Origin: Inhella inkyongensis
GTDB taxonomy: Bacteria; Pseudomonadota; Gammaproteobacteria; Burkholderiales; Burkholderiaceae_C
Direction: 5' to 3'
Length of the DNA stretch: 64,000 nucleotides
Assembly: GCF_005952805.1 (NCBI RefSeq)
Contig: NZ_CP040709.1
Location: 3,410,001-3,474,000 of the forward strand
The notes below the pieces were generated by a model. The model searched no databases and was not told the origin of the DNA. It saw only the letters and a list, made by a program, of their open reading frames with translations. Position numbers and translations under genes: made by a program. Below, piece by piece: positions 1 to 9,298 of the stretch (position 1 is its first letter; each line of letters opens with the position of its first letter).

Positions 1-554
1 CGGCGATTCAGGTAGCGCGTAAAACCCGCCGCCGACAACCACTGCTCGATCTCGGCCTCGCTCACCTGGGCCGGCAACTGCACCGCAAAACTCAGGGCCA
101 AGCGCGGGTCGCCGGCCAGGGCGGCGCGGGCGCGCAGATCGGCGGCAATGCTGGCCGGGGTGTCGGCACGCACGCCTTGAGCCGTCTGGCGATCGAACAA
201 CTGCGCAGCGCGGGCGAACAGCAGCTTCAGATGGTCGTTCAGCTCCGTCATCGTGCCCACCGTGCTGCGGCTGTTGCGCACGGGGTTGGTCTGGTCGATG
301 GCGATGGCGGGCGGCACGCCCTCGACGGCGTCAACAGCTGGGCGATCCATGCGGTCGAGAAACTGCCGCGCATAGGCGCTGAAGGTCTCGACATAGCGCC
401 GCTGCCCCTCGGCATAGAGGGTGTCGAACACCAGAGAACTCTTGCCCGAACCGCTGGGCCCGGTGACTACCGTCAGCTCCCCGGTTTGGATCTCCAGGTC
501 CAGGTTCTTCAGGTTGTGTTGGCGGGCACCACGGATACGGATCGGGGCGGACAT
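1..554 (-). CDS. UvrA-type excinuclease ATPase, N-terminal part (gene runs off the window)
   Basis: The first 184 residues of a UvrA-family ATPase are encoded; the rest lies beyond base 1. Residues 31-40 hold a Walker A loop ([10 protein letters not shown]), followed by the UvrA hallmarks AEGQRRYVE and SAYARQFL. In E. coli-type UvrA the segment after LLFAR leads into a zinc-binding CxxC pair; here it reads [15 protein letters not shown] with no cysteines. The [15 protein letters not shown] segment also differs from canonical UvrA. Both features recall the long tandem UvrA-like paralogue of many proteobacteria rather than housekeeping UvrA, but this is inference because most of the protein is missing. 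UvrA proteins bind damaged DNA in nucleotide excision repair. The start is the ATG at 554, with a weak ribosome-binding site. It is divergent from the ligase gene at 625. Confidence 0.85.
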   Translation of the reverse strand, partial: MSAPIRIRGARQHNLKNLDLEIQTGELTVVTGPSGSGKSSLVFDTLYAEGQRRYVETFSAYARQFLDRMDRPAVDAVEGVPPAIAIDQTNPVRNSRSTVGTMTELNDHLKLLFARAAQLFDRQTAQGVRADTPASIAADLRARAALAGDPRLALSFAVQLPAQVSEAEIEQWLSAAGFTRYLNR

Positions 555-624
555 GGGCAGGCTTTTCGAGGGCTGGGGCGGGCATTGTGACGGGCTGTAG
601 AAATTCCCAGGTACAAAGTGGCCC

Positions 625-2130
625 ATGACCCTGAATGACGCCTCCCTATTCACCGCCCTGCGCGCCGCCTTCCCGGCCGATCTGGACCAGATCGCCATCA
701 CCGTCTGGGACCAGGAGGGCCAACCCGCCTACCGCTGGCGCGATCTGGAACGCGGCTCGGCCATGCTGGCCAATCTGTTTGACGACTTGGGGCTGCAGCC
801 CGGCGAGCGCATTGCCCTGCAGGTGGAGAAGTCGGTCGAGGCCCTGATGGTCTGGCTGGCCTGCCTGCGCTCGGGCCTGGTGCTGGTGCCACTGAACCCG
901 GCCTATCAGGCGGGAGAGCTCACCCACTTTCTGAGCGACGCCGAACCCCGCATGCTCATCTGCGCCCCCGAGGCCTTTGGGCGCCACAGCAGCCTGGCCT
1001 TCCAGGCCGGCGTGGACTGGGTGTTCACCTTGGGGCAGGAACGCCAGGGCACGCTGCTGGAGCGCGCGGCCTTCCACAGCGACCAACATGCCGCGCTGCC
1101 GCGCCAGGCCAACGATGCAGCGGCCATCCTCTACACCAGCGGCACCACGGGGCGGTCCAAGGGCGCGCTGCTGAGCCACGGCAATCTGCTCAGCAACGCC
1201 CGCACCCTGCTGTCCGTCTGGGGCTGGCAGCGCAGCGATGTGCTGGTGCATGCCCTGCCCATCTTTCATGTGCACGGGTTGTTCGTGGCCTGTCACTGCG
1301 CATTGCTGGGGGGCAGTGCCATGCGCTGGTTCCAGCGCTTTGACCCGCTGGCCGTTTGCACTGCGCTGCCGGGTGCAACGGTCTTCATGGGGGTGCCGAC
1401 GCTCTACACCCGCCTGTTGGGCTGCCCGGCCTTTGGCTCCGAGACCCTCGGCACGATGCGGCTCTTCATCAGCGGCTCAGCCCCGCTGCAGGCCGAGACC
1501 TTCGATGCCTTCCGGGCCCGCACCGGCCTCACCATCCTGGAGCGCTACGGCATGAGCGAGACCGGCATGCTGACCAGCAACCCGCTGCTGGGAGCGCGAC
1601 GCCGGGGCTCGGTGGGGCCCGCCTTGCCAGGGGTCAGCGTGCGCATTGACGCGCCCGATGCCAGCGGCGTGGGCGGTGTCGAAGTCCAGGGGCCGAATGT
1701 CTTTGGCGGCTACTGGCGACGCCCGGAGTTAAACACCAGCGAGTTCAGCGCCGATGGCTTCTTCCGCACCGGCGATATGGGTCGCCTGGCCGCTGACGGC
1801 CATCTGGAGCTGGTGGGCCGGGCCAAGGACCTGATCATCACCGGCGGGCTCAACGTCTATCCGGCCGAAGTGGAGTTGCAACTCAACGCCCTGCCCGGCG
1901 TGCAGGAGTCGGCCGTCATCGGCCTGCCCCACCCCGATCTGGGCGAGGCTGTGACGGCCGTGGTGGTGGGTGCCGCCGCCGAGAGCGCGCTGCTGACGGC
2001 GCTGCGGGCCCAGCTCGCCGGCTTCAAGTGCCCCAAGCGCATCCTGTTCGCCCCCGAGCTGCCGCGCAATGCCATGGGCAAGGTGCAAAAGAATTTGCTG
2101 CGTCAGCAGCACCAAGGCCTTTATGTCTGA
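625..2130 (+). CDS. AMP-forming acyl-CoA ligase, malonyl-CoA synthase (MatB/ACSF3)-like
   Basis: This 501-residue member of the adenylate-forming superfamily activates a carboxylic acid with ATP and transfers it to CoA. Visible motifs are the phosphate loop [10 protein letters not shown] (171-180), the YGMSETG adenine motif near 311, the [11 protein letters not shown] hinge near 403, and the C-terminal catalytic lysine K486 in [10 protein letters not shown]. The stretch [11 protein letters not shown] and the compact length match malonyl-CoA synthases, so malonate (or methylmalonate) is the likely substrate. That assignment is by family resemblance; a general acyl-CoA synthetase is the alternative. 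No malonate decarboxylase or transporter gene is nearby. The stop codon overlaps the next gene by 8 bp, which suggests co-translation. Confidence 0.85.
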   Translation: MTLNDASLFTALRAAFPADLDQIAITVWDQEGQPAYRWRDLERGSAMLANLFDDLGLQPGERIALQVEKSVEALMVWLACLRSGLVLVPLNPAYQAGELTHFLSDAEPRMLICAPEAFGRHSSLAFQAGVDWVFTLGQERQGTLLERAAFHSDQHAALPRQANDAAAILYTSGTTGRSKGALLSHGNLLSNARTLLSVWGWQRSDVLVHALPIFHVHGLFVACHCALLGGSAMRWFQRFDPLAVCTALPGATVFMGVPTLYTRLLGCPAFGSETLGTMRLFISGSAPLQAETFDAFRARTGLTILERYGMSETGMLTSNPLLGARRRGSVGPALPGVSVRIDAPDASGVGGVEVQGPNVFGGYWRRPELNTSEFSADGFFRTGDMGRLAADGHLELVGRAKDLIITGGLNVYPAEVELQLNALPGVQESAVIGLPHPDLGEAVTAVVVGAAAESALLTALRAQLAGFKCPKRILFAPELPRNAMGKVQKNLLRQQHQGLYV

Positions 2131-2341
2131 GACCAACTGCCCGCGCTGCCATCCAGCCTTTCACTGTGGCGCCCAGGAGGCGCACTGCCCCTGCTTCGAT
2201 TTACACCTGACTCCGGCGCTGCGGGCAGATCTGGCGGCGCGCTACGCCGGCTGCTTGTGCCTGCCTTGTCTGCAGGAACTGGCCGCGCAACAAGCGACTC
2301 GCGGCCCGATGCCCAGCTCCACGCCCAAGGCCCCGCGCTAA
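2123..2341 (+). CDS. small cysteine-rich CWC-type protein
   Basis: This is a 72-residue protein with a start ATG inside the last codons of the upstream ligase. It has seven cysteines in the arrangement CPRC-x5-CGA...CPC...CLCLPC, which fits the cysteine-rich CWC family, a presumed zinc-binding mini-domain of unknown function. The upstream ATG at 2069 would add 18 residues unlike the family, so I prefer 2123. The C-terminal tail after CLQEL is low-complexity and probably disordered. The 8-bp overlap with the ligase implies translational coupling. A partner role with the ligase is only a guess. Confidence 0.75.
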   Translation: MSETNCPRCHPAFHCGAQEAHCPCFDLHLTPALRADLAARYAGCLCLPCLQELAAQQATRGPMPSSTPKAPR

Positions 2342-2377
2342 CAGACCAACTGCCCTGGGCCGGCGGGAAGGAATCGG

Positions 2378-2395
2378 GGGATGCAATCGCATCCC
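2378..2395. terminator. hairpin between convergent genes
   Basis: GGGATGC-AATC-GCATCCC is a perfect 7-bp stem with a 4-nt loop. It lies in the 77-nt gap between the convergent CWC gene and the hybrid kinase gene. There is no T-run, so it could act as a bidirectional transcript-end hairpin rather than a classical intrinsic terminator. Confidence 0.45.
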
Positions 2396-2418
2396 GCAGG
2401 GCGAGCGTCCGGTCAGGG

Positions 2419-5400
2419 TCAAGGCGCTGCTGTCAGCCAACGCAGCAGCGCCTCGTTGAGCACTTCCGGCACCACGGGCTTGGTGATGAAGTCGTTCATG
2501 CCTGCAGCCAGGCATTGCGCCTTGTCTTCCGCGAAGGCATTGGCCGTCATCGCCACGATGGGTGTGCGGGCATGGCGCGGCAGTTGTCGAATTCGCCGGG
2601 AGGCCTCCAGTCCGTCCATCACGGGCATCTGCATATCCATCAGGATGAGAGCGTAGTCACTGCGCTCGGCCATCTGGAGTGCTTGTTGGCCGTCCTCCGC
2701 CACGTCCGCCAGAAGGCCCACGTCATCGAGCATCATCTGCGTCACTTCCCGATTGATGGGCTCGTCCTCGACCAGCAACACGCGCTTGCCTCGGTGCTCT
2801 TGAAGGATCGTCCTGTCGGCTGCAGGGCTGCGCTCGGCCAATTCGGCCGCCATCGGACCACTCATCTTCTTCAGCCTGGCGGTGAACCAGAAGGTGCTGC
2901 CCTCGCCCAGCGTGCTCTGGGCGCCAGCCGTGCCACCCATCATCTCGGCGAATTTGCGTGTGATGGCCAGGCCCAAGCCCGTGCCGCCGTACTTGCGCGT
3001 GGTGCTGTTGTCGGCCTGCTCAAAGGCCTCGAACAAGCGACTCAACGCCTCGGGGGCGATGCCAATGCCGGTGTCTCGAACCTCAAAACGCAACAACACG
3101 CTGTGGGCGTCTTCGTCATCCAAAGCCACACGCAAAACCACCTGTCCCTTCTCGGTGAATTTGATGGCATTCCCTGCGTAATTGAGCAGGGCCTGCTGCA
3201 GGCGCGTCGGATCTCCCAGCAGGTGCGGCGGAAGCGCATCAAACTGAGCAATCAGCTTGAGCTGCTTGCTCTGCGCGCGATCCTGCAATATCGAAACCAC
3301 GTTGTTTAGCAGGGTGTGGACCGACAGCGCCGTCTCCTCCAACTCGAATTTGCCTGCTTCGATCTTGGACAGCTCCAAAACGGCGTTGATCGTGCTGAGC
3401 AGATGCTCGCTGGCAGCCTCCAGCTTGCCCATCTGCTCGGTCTGTCGCGGCGTCAGACCGCCGCGCCGGATCATGTGGGCCATGCCAGCAATGGCGTTCA
3501 GCGGCGTGCGGATTTCATGGCTCATGTTCGCCAGGAAGGCGCTCTTGGCCAGATTCGCCGACTCGGCCACGCGCTTGGCCTTTGCCAGCTCCGCCGTGCG
3601 CTCCTCCACCAGCGCCTCCAAGTGCAGACGATGGCGTTCCAACTCCATCTCGGCTCGCTTTCGAGTCGTGATGTCCATGCAGTTGCCAACGATGTAGTCC
3701 ATGGAGGTGCGTGTCTCCAGGATCATCAACCAGCGCCCATTGCTGAGCAGCAACTCCAGGGGCTCTCCATTGGCCCTGCGGTGATGGGCAAGGCGCCGCT
3801 CCACCAACTCGCTCAGTGGGTCAGCGTCCGCCGCATATTGACCACGCTCAGCACCGGCCCTCAGCATCTCCTCAAAGCGGATGCCGGGTTCGATCAAGTC
3901 GGTGACCTCCGGGTAGAAGGTTCGATAGGCCTGGTTGCTCAACACCAGCCGATCCTGCTCGTCGTAGAGGGTGAAGCCCTGCGCCAAATTCTTGATCGCA
4001 TCCTCCAAGATGCGATGGGCCCGCAACGCCGCTTGCTGCGCCTCTTTGTAGGCCGTGACGTTGGATCCCGTGCCGCGGTAGCCTTTGAAGCGCCCCTCCG
4101 CATCGAAAACCGGCGTGCCACTGACCTGCACCCAAACCGCGCCACCGCACTCCTTCGGCCGGTACTCAAAGTTCCGATAGGCCTCACGCCGCGACACGGC
4201 GAGGAAATGCGCCTGCCAGTCCGCGCGCCCCAGTTGCTCAGCGTCCACCAGTTCGTCACGGCGACGGCCCAGAACTGAGGCGGGCGAACTGCCCGTGACC
4301 GCTTGGTAGCGCTCAGACAGAAACGTAAAGCGCAGATCCTCATCGGTCTCCCAAAACCAGTCCGCCGAGCTGACTGTGAAGTCGTGGAAACGCTTGCGTT
4401 CGTATTCCACCGTCAGCTCGGCCCGCTTGCGGGCGGTGATATCCGAGCCGGTGCCGCGATAACCCTTGAAGGTGCCGGTGCTGTCGAAGTAGGGAATGCC
4501 GCTGACGCTCAGCCAGCGCCCGGTGAAGTCGCCCCGCAATTGGTACTCGAAGTCGCGAAAGGCCTCGTGCCGCGACAGCGCTGCCAAGTGCGCCTGCCAT
4601 TCAGGGGTGGCCAAATCCCTCGGATCGGCAATCTCCTCGCGTCGACGCCCCAGAGACTTTTTGGAACTCACGCCCAGAATGATTTCGTTGCGCTCAGAAA
4701 AATGAGAGAAGCGCAATTCGCTATCCATCTCCCAATACCAGTCGGTGGACGCTGCGGTGTAGTCCGAAAAGCGCTGCCTTTCCTCACGCAACTCCTCCAC
4801 CGTGAGCGCCAAGGCCCGACTGGCCTCGTGCAGGTCGGCGGTCCGCTGCTCCACCAACGCCTCAACCATGCTGGCGCGCCCGGTGGTGGACAACAAGATG
4901 AACTGGAACAGCGTGGTGAACACCAGCGCCGCCGCGCCCACTGCGAGCGAAACCCAGGACTGACCGCCTGCCCCCAGCCCCTGCGCCGGGTAGATCCTGA
5001 TGGACCAATCGCGACCGCCCAGATGGGCCACCTCCTGCCACACCGGCTGGATGCGCTGCGCCGCCTCGGACACCGCCCCAAAGAGCAGGGGCGCGCGACT
5101 GCCTGCCCCGACATCCGCCACGGTGAGCATCAAGCCGGGCGACAGCGCACCTCGGGCCGCGGCTTCGATCTTGGGCCCGACGTCAAACACCGCCACCACA
5201 AAGCCGTGCAGATCCCTCGCGCCCTTGAGCTTGTAGACCGGCGCGAGTGCCAACACGCCCACCCGCTGATCCACCGCCTGCACCAGCCGGACCGGCTCGG
5301 TCAGCACGAGCTCACCCGAACGCCGGGCCCGCGCGATGGCGTCCCGGCGCTTGGGCTCGGAGTTGATATCGAAGCCCAGGGCCGCCTTATTGACCTCCAA

Positions 5401-6405
5401 TGGGCTGATGTAACCGACGGGGACGTACTCCGCCCGTTCGGCCGCGGGAATCAACTGGCCGGCACCGTCGCGCTCCACGATCCTCAAGCGCTCGTTGCGA
5501 TAGGTCTCGCGTTGGGCCAGTTCAAACGCAGTGCGCTGCGCCTGCGGCACGAGAGGGTTGAAGCTCAGCGCCAAGATGCCGATGCGCCCGTCCAAGGCAC
5601 CGCGTGCGAAGTGATCGAATTCTTCGCGACTGAGATAGGGCGTCACCTCGTAGGCGCGCGCCAGGGCCTTCACCGCCTCGGCATCTGCGCGCACATGGTG
5701 CTCCAAAGTGGCCACCACGGCAGCGCCTTGGTCCGACACCGCGTGGTGGCGGCTCTCGGACTCCCACGCACGGGTGGTCAACAAGGCCGCGACAACCAAG
5801 ACCAGCACACCGGCTGTGGGCAACGCCAGATGAAGGAACCGACTGCGCCACGCGGGTTCGCCGCGGAACAGCATCGCAACGCACAAGGGCGCCACCAAAA
5901 GCACCCCCAAGGCATTGGCCAGCCACCCGTTCCAGATCAACCAACCCACTTGGGATGGGGGCAAGCCTCCGGCGACAAGCTGCGCCCCCGCCGCCACGCC
6001 GGTGGCAATGCCGCTGGACAGCAGCCCGCCCAGCAGCAAAAAGCGCAGCAAATCGCGATCCCGCTCCAAGCACTGCCAGCGCTCACCCAGCCCCGCCCAA
6101 ACCAAGGCCCGACCCGCCCAAGCCTGCAGCGCGCAGCCGACCGACAAAGCAGCGGCCAAACCCGTGGACGCACCGCCCTGCACGAGCAGCGCAAGATGGG
6201 ACAACAGTGCCCCGACCAGCACGGCCGCCACGCCCGGCAATCCAAAGCGCAGCGCCGCCACCAGCGCGAAGCCCGCCGCCGGGAACACGCCACCCGAAGC
6301 CGACTGATGCTCGCCCGGCAACATCGCCAGCCAGGCCAAGGCCGCGTAGATCACCGCGATCCACGTGGCCGCAGCCAGCGAAAAGCGGGACGTGGGCGCC
6401 GACAT
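2419..6405 (-). CDS. membrane hybrid sensor histidine kinase (MASE1-CHASE-PAS3-HisKA-HATPase-REC)
   Basis: This 1328-residue protein has these parts in order: an N-terminal MASE1-like multi-helix membrane region (about 1-215); an extracytoplasmic CHASE-type sensor (about 240-470); another membrane helix (about 484-505); a short coiled coil; three PAS modules (about 550-670, 680-800, 810-935), the first two with near-identical [12 protein letters not shown] ends; HisKA with phospho-acceptor H963 in [10 protein letters not shown]; HATPase with DTGIGIAP (1111-1118) and GGTGLGLAI (1140-1148); and a C-terminal receiver with phospho-acceptor D1257 (LMDMQMP). All catalytic motifs are intact. No separate response regulator or Hpt gene is adjacent, so the output partner is unknown. 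It is preceded by an in-frame, SD-equipped 24-codon open frame. Confidence 0.95.
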   Translation of the reverse strand: MSAPTSRFSLAAATWIAVIYAALAWLAMLPGEHQSASGGVFPAAGFALVAALRFGLPGVAAVLVGALLSHLALLVQGGASTGLAAALSVGCALQAWAGRALVWAGLGERWQCLERDRDLLRFLLLGGLLSSGIATGVAAGAQLVAGGLPPSQVGWLIWNGWLANALGVLLVAPLCVAMLFRGEPAWRSRFLHLALPTAGVLVLVVAALLTTRAWESESRHHAVSDQGAAVVATLEHHVRADAEAVKALARAYEVTPYLSREEFDHFARGALDGRIGILALSFNPLVPQAQRTAFELAQRETYRNERLRIVERDGAGQLIPAAERAEYVPVGYISPLEVNKAALGFDINSEPKRRDAIARARRSGELVLTEPVRLVQAVDQRVGVLALAPVYKLKGARDLHGFVVAVFDVGPKIEAAARGALSPGLMLTVADVGAGSRAPLLFGAVSEAAQRIQPVWQEVAHLGGRDWSIRIYPAQGLGAGGQSWVSLAVGAAALVFTTLFQFILLSTTGRASMVEALVEQRTADLHEASRALALTVEELREERQRFSDYTAASTDWYWEMDSELRFSHFSERNEIILGVSSKKSLGRRREEIADPRDLATPEWQAHLAALSRHEAFRDFEYQLRGDFTGRWLSVSGIPYFDSTGTFKGYRGTGSDITARKRAELTVEYERKRFHDFTVSSADWFWETDEDLRFTFLSERYQAVTGSSPASVLGRRRDELVDAEQLGRADWQAHFLAVSRREAYRNFEYRPKECGGAVWVQVSGTPVFDAEGRFKGYRGTGSNVTAYKEAQQAALRAHRILEDAIKNLAQGFTLYDEQDRLVLSNQAYRTFYPEVTDLIEPGIRFEEMLRAGAERGQYAADADPLSELVERRLAHHRRANGEPLELLLSNGRWLMILETRTSMDYIVGNCMDITTRKRAEMELERHRLHLEALVEERTAELAKAKRVAESANLAKSAFLANMSHEIRTPLNAIAGMAHMIRRGGLTPRQTEQMGKLEAASEHLLSTINAVLELSKIEAGKFELEETALSVHTLLNNVVSILQDRAQSKQLKLIAQFDALPPHLLGDPTRLQQALLNYAGNAIKFTEKGQVVLRVALDDEDAHSVLLRFEVRDTGIGIAPEALSRLFEAFEQADNSTTRKYGGTGLGLAITRKFAEMMGGTAGAQSTLGEGSTFWFTARLKKMSGPMAAELAERSPAADRTILQEHRGKRVLLVEDEPINREVTQMMLDDVGLLADVAEDGQQALQMAERSDYALILMDMQMPVMDGLEASRRIRQLPRHARTPIVAMTANAFAEDKAQCLAAGMNDFITKPVVPEVLNEALLRWLTAAP

Positions 6406-6414
6406 CGGTCGCCC

Positions 6415-6489
6415 CTACATGACGCGAATGGCCGCCAACAGGGGCCTGTGAGGGGTCGTCACCATGACTGAAAGTCCGTTGGCACCCAT
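6415..6489 (-). CDS. possible 24-residue leader peptide upstream of the hybrid kinase
   Basis: An ATG at 6489 lies just after a strong purine-rich site (AGGGAGAAAAAA). It opens a 24-codon frame ending in TAG at 6415, nine bases before the kinase ATG. The frame is the same as that of the kinase, so only the TAG separates the two. It could be a leader peptide that couples translation into the kinase, or a decayed N-terminal extension. The peptide has no recognisable domain. Confidence 0.3.
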   Translation of the reverse strand: MGANGLSVMVTTPHRPLLAAIRVM

Positions 6490-6543
6490 TTTTTTCTCCC
6501 TGTGCGCGCCAATTGATGTCTTGTGCGGATCAGAGTTGAAGAG

Positions 6544-7041
6544 CTAGGGCGGCGTCCTGAGCCTTTGCAGCGCAATCTGCAACACCTTGGCATCGCTGCT
6601 GGCGCGATGCCGGCCGATCGACAACTCTTCACGTACTCGCCTCACCACCCCATGCCAGGCGGCGGCCTCGCTCTCGCTGAGCAGGGTGCGCAAATCTTCC
6701 AACCGAAAGCTCGGCGCCTGTTCGGCGGCTTCAAACAGACGCTGCAGCCAGGGATAGTCCTGACCCCAGCCATCGCAGTAGACGGTCTGCCCAGCCAAGC
6801 GCTGGTTCAGTTGCGCCGCCACCCAGTCGCAGGGCTTGCCATGGCTGTCCAGCAACTCACGTGCAATGCCGTGCAGGGCCGCAGCCTGTTCGTCCCAATG
6901 CGACCAATCGGCCTGCGGCTGCACCAGGGTGCAAAAGAGCTGCCCCTGCGGGTCGACGAAGCCGATCTCAATGGGGTAGCTGCCACGGCCAAAGCCACTG
7001 GCTTCGATGTCGATGAAGGCGGGCGCTGACGCGGTAGGCAT
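6544..7041 (-). CDS. DnaQ-like 3'-5' exonuclease (DEDDh type)
   Basis: This is a 165-residue RNase-H-fold exonuclease of the DEDD superfamily. The first metal-binding pair is visible as FIDIEASG (D11, E13), a middle aspartate lies in YCDGWGQDYPW, and the last motif is HRASSDAKV, the His-x4-Asp pattern of the DEDDh class. The length is that of a bare exonuclease domain without polymerase or helicase fusions. Such stand-alone proteins trim DNA or RNA 3' ends; the substrate is not evident. It is divergently arranged with the PilZ gene. Confidence 0.8.
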   Translation of the reverse strand: MPTASAPAFIDIEASGFGRGSYPIEIGFVDPQGQLFCTLVQPQADWSHWDEQAAALHGIARELLDSHGKPCDWVAAQLNQRLAGQTVYCDGWGQDYPWLQRLFEAAEQAPSFRLEDLRTLLSESEAAAWHGVVRRVREELSIGRHRASSDAKVLQIALQRLRTPP

Positions 7042-7163
7042 TGGGTGACTGTAATGAGCGCAAGCACCGAGCGCCCCCTGGAAAGCCCCGAGTACGGCTC
7101 AACTGGCGAGCCCCCCCTTTTGCGCGCATGATGGGTGCCTCTTCAAACGCGCCCCACCGCACC

Positions 7164-7523
7164 ATGAAGCCCGAAGACCGACGCCACTTTTCGCGCATTC
7201 ACTTCGCCAGTGCGGCCCAACTCATCACCGTGGATGCCCGGCTGGATGTGCAGGTGCTGGACCTGTCCTTGCAGGGCGCCCTGCTGACCCTGCCCCAACC
7301 CGTCAAGCTGGAGGCCGGCGAGCCCTGCCTGCTGGCCCTGCGCCTGGGCGACGCGACCGTCAAGATGGCCGCCGAGTTGGCCCATGTGAAGGCCGATCAA
7401 GTCGGGCTGCAGTGCCGCTGCATCGATCTGGAGTCCATCAGCCACCTGCGCCGCCTGGTGGAAATGAATCTGGGCAGCAGCAAGCTGCTTGAGCGTGAGC
7501 TCAAAGCCCTGCTGGCTGCTTGA
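7164..7523 (+). CDS. PilZ-domain c-di-GMP-binding protein
   Basis: This 119-residue protein consists almost wholly of one PilZ domain. The two ligand-binding signatures are present: RHFSR (R7-x3-R11) near the N-terminus and DLSLQG about thirty residues later. It should therefore bind cyclic di-GMP as a small adaptor. I chose the ATG at 7164 because upstream in-frame codons encode no domain sequence. The same strand carries an EAL phosphodiesterase 6.5 kb downstream, but no direct link is visible. Confidence 0.85.
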   Translation: MKPEDRRHFSRIHFASAAQLITVDARLDVQVLDLSLQGALLTLPQPVKLEAGEPCLLALRLGDATVKMAAELAHVKADQVGLQCRCIDLESISHLRRLVEMNLGSSKLLERELKALLAA

Positions 7524-7627
7524 ACCGCTGTTTCGCACATGCCACATTGGGGCCAACCGGCCTTGTCAATTGCGCCGCCGCGCGCACACTGAACCCATCC
7601 ACCCACCCACCCTTCGGAGATGTTGTG

Positions 7628-8410
7628 ATGAAGATGACCGCCCCACGTATCGCCGCCCTCCTGGCCCTGACCGCAGCCCAAGGCTCGGCGCTGGCCAACG
7701 TCAACTTGTGCATGGAGAACGCCGACAACGTGCCCTGGATCCTGATGGGCGCGGGCAAGGCCGGCTATGTGCAGATCATGATGGCCGAGGTCGAGAAGAC
7801 CGTGGGCTTCTCCGTCAAAGTCACGCCCATGTCCTGGAAGGAATGCCTGGCTGGCGTGAAGGCCGGCACCATCGACGGCGCCGTGAGCGGCAGCCACAAC
7901 AAGGAACGGGCCGAGTTTGCGGACTACCCGAGCAAGCTGGATGGCGAGGTCGATGCCACGCGTCGCATGTACCGCGCGGCCTATTACATCTACAAGGCCA
8001 AGGGGGCCAAAGTCGCTTGGGACGGCAAGGTGCTGACCGCACCGGGCCTGATCGGTGCCCAGGCCGGCTTCTCGGTGGTGGGTCAACTGAAAGAGGCCGG
8101 CGCCAAGGTGGAGGACAACACCCCGACGGCGGACGAGGTGCTCAAGCGCGTGGCGGCCGGCAAGTACGTCGCCGGCGTGGTGCAGGTCAACGAGGGCGAC
8201 ACCACTTTGGCCGACAACCCCGCCATCCGGGAAGCGGTCGAGAAGGTCAACCCGGCCTTTGTGGAGAAGGCCTACTACACCTTCTTCTCCAAGGCCTACA
8301 CGGCCAAGAACAGTGCCAATGCCCGCGCCGTTTGGAATGCCATCGTCAAGGTCCGCAACGATCCGGCCTTCAAAGCCCAGGTGGCGAGCCTGACCAAGGG
8401 TTCTGAATAA
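7628..8410 (+). CDS. periplasmic solute-binding protein, family 3-like (copy 1)
   Basis: This 260-residue secreted protein has a signal peptide (about 1-23, ending SALA) and a bacterial solute-binding protein family 3 fold, as judged from the overall pattern (MSWKECLAGVKAGTIDGAVSG, then ERAEFADYP). It starts at ATG 7628 after a GGAG site. It is clearly paralogous to the next gene: both share NVxLCxExxxNxPWI, GFSVVxQLKExGAxVEDNT and ADEVLKRVA. No ABC permease or ATPase lies nearby, so it is an orphan binding protein. The ligand is unknown; polar amino acids or other small organic solutes are typical of the family. Confidence 0.8.
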   Translation: MKMTAPRIAALLALTAAQGSALANVNLCMENADNVPWILMGAGKAGYVQIMMAEVEKTVGFSVKVTPMSWKECLAGVKAGTIDGAVSGSHNKERAEFADYPSKLDGEVDATRRMYRAAYYIYKAKGAKVAWDGKVLTAPGLIGAQAGFSVVGQLKEAGAKVEDNTPTADEVLKRVAAGKYVAGVVQVNEGDTTLADNPAIREAVEKVNPAFVEKAYYTFFSKAYTAKNSANARAVWNAIVKVRNDPAFKAQVASLTKGSE

Positions 8411-8509
8411 GCGCCGCTGCGGAATACGCCGCTATTTGCTGAAGGGGATTGGGGGCTCCAGGGGCGGCTGGTGACACACTTGCGAGCTTTCCGTTCACCC
8501 ACCCCTCGC

Positions 8510-9295
8510 ATGACCTTTACTCTGGCCCGCTCTGCAATTTGCGCGTTGTCCATCTGCACCCTGGGTGCCAGCGCGCAAACCAACACAAACGTCTCGCTTT
8601 GCCATGAAGACGTGGAAAACGCGCCCTGGATCTTCACTGGGGCGCGGCAGGGCTATTCCCAGCTGATGATGGCCGAGGTGGCCAAGCAGGCGCACATCAG
8701 CATCAAACTTACGCCCATGCCCTGGAAGGCCTGCCTGGCGGCCGTCAAGGAGGGCAAGATGGACGGAGCCATCAGCGGCAGCTACTCCAAAGAACGAGCG
8801 GAGTTCGCCGTCTACCCGATGGAAGGCGATAGCCCGGACACCACAAGGCGCATGTATTACGCCTCCTACGCCTTCTACCGGCACAAAGATCACCCGGTGA
8901 ACTGGGACGGCAAGTCCCTGAAGGCATCAGGTCTGATCGGTGCCCAGAGCGGCTTTTCAGTGGTGGCCCAACTCAAGGAACTGGGCGCTCGGGTGGAAGA
9001 CAACACCACCTCGGCCGACGAGGTGCTAAAGCGCGTGGCCGAGGGCCGCTACCAAGCCGGCGTGGTCTCCATCAGCGAGGGCGATGCCTCCCTAGCCCAG
9101 AACCCCGCCCTGCGTGCCGCTTTGGTGCGGGTCAATCCGCCCATGGTGGAGAAGCCCTACTTCACCCTCTTCAACAAAGACTTCGCTGCCCGCAATGACA
9201 TGGCCGTGCGCATGATCTGGACGGGTGTGAAGATGGTGCGCATGAACCCGACCTTCAAGGTCAGGGTCGCACCGCTGACGCGCGGCTCCGAGTAA
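8510..9295 (+). CDS. periplasmic solute-binding protein, family 3-like (copy 2)
   Basis: This 261-residue paralogue of the preceding gene lies 99 bp downstream. The start at ATG 8510 gives a good signal peptide (about 1-24, ending GASAQT); a GTG at 8471 would prepend an unlikely polar stretch. The core matches copy 1 closely (MPWKACLAAVKEGKMDGAISG, ERAEFAVYP, GFSVVAQLKELGARVEDNT). The stop is followed after three bases by the molybdopterin oxidoreductase ATG, so the two are probably co-translated. It lacks its own transporter genes, as does copy 1. Tandem duplication with divergence suggests either two related ligands or a sensing role. Confidence 0.8.
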   Translation: MTFTLARSAICALSICTLGASAQTNTNVSLCHEDVENAPWIFTGARQGYSQLMMAEVAKQAHISIKLTPMPWKACLAAVKEGKMDGAISGSYSKERAEFAVYPMEGDSPDTTRRMYYASYAFYRHKDHPVNWDGKSLKASGLIGAQSGFSVVAQLKELGARVEDNTTSADEVLKRVAEGRYQAGVVSISEGDASLAQNPALRAALVRVNPPMVEKPYFTLFNKDFAARNDMAVRMIWTGVKMVRMNPTFKVRVAPLTRGSE

Positions 9296-9298
9296 GCC

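Noticed and set aside
4303..6471. 722-codon open frame antisense to the hybrid kinase
   Set aside because: The translation is low-complexity and unrelated to any domain, while the opposite strand encodes a full kinase.
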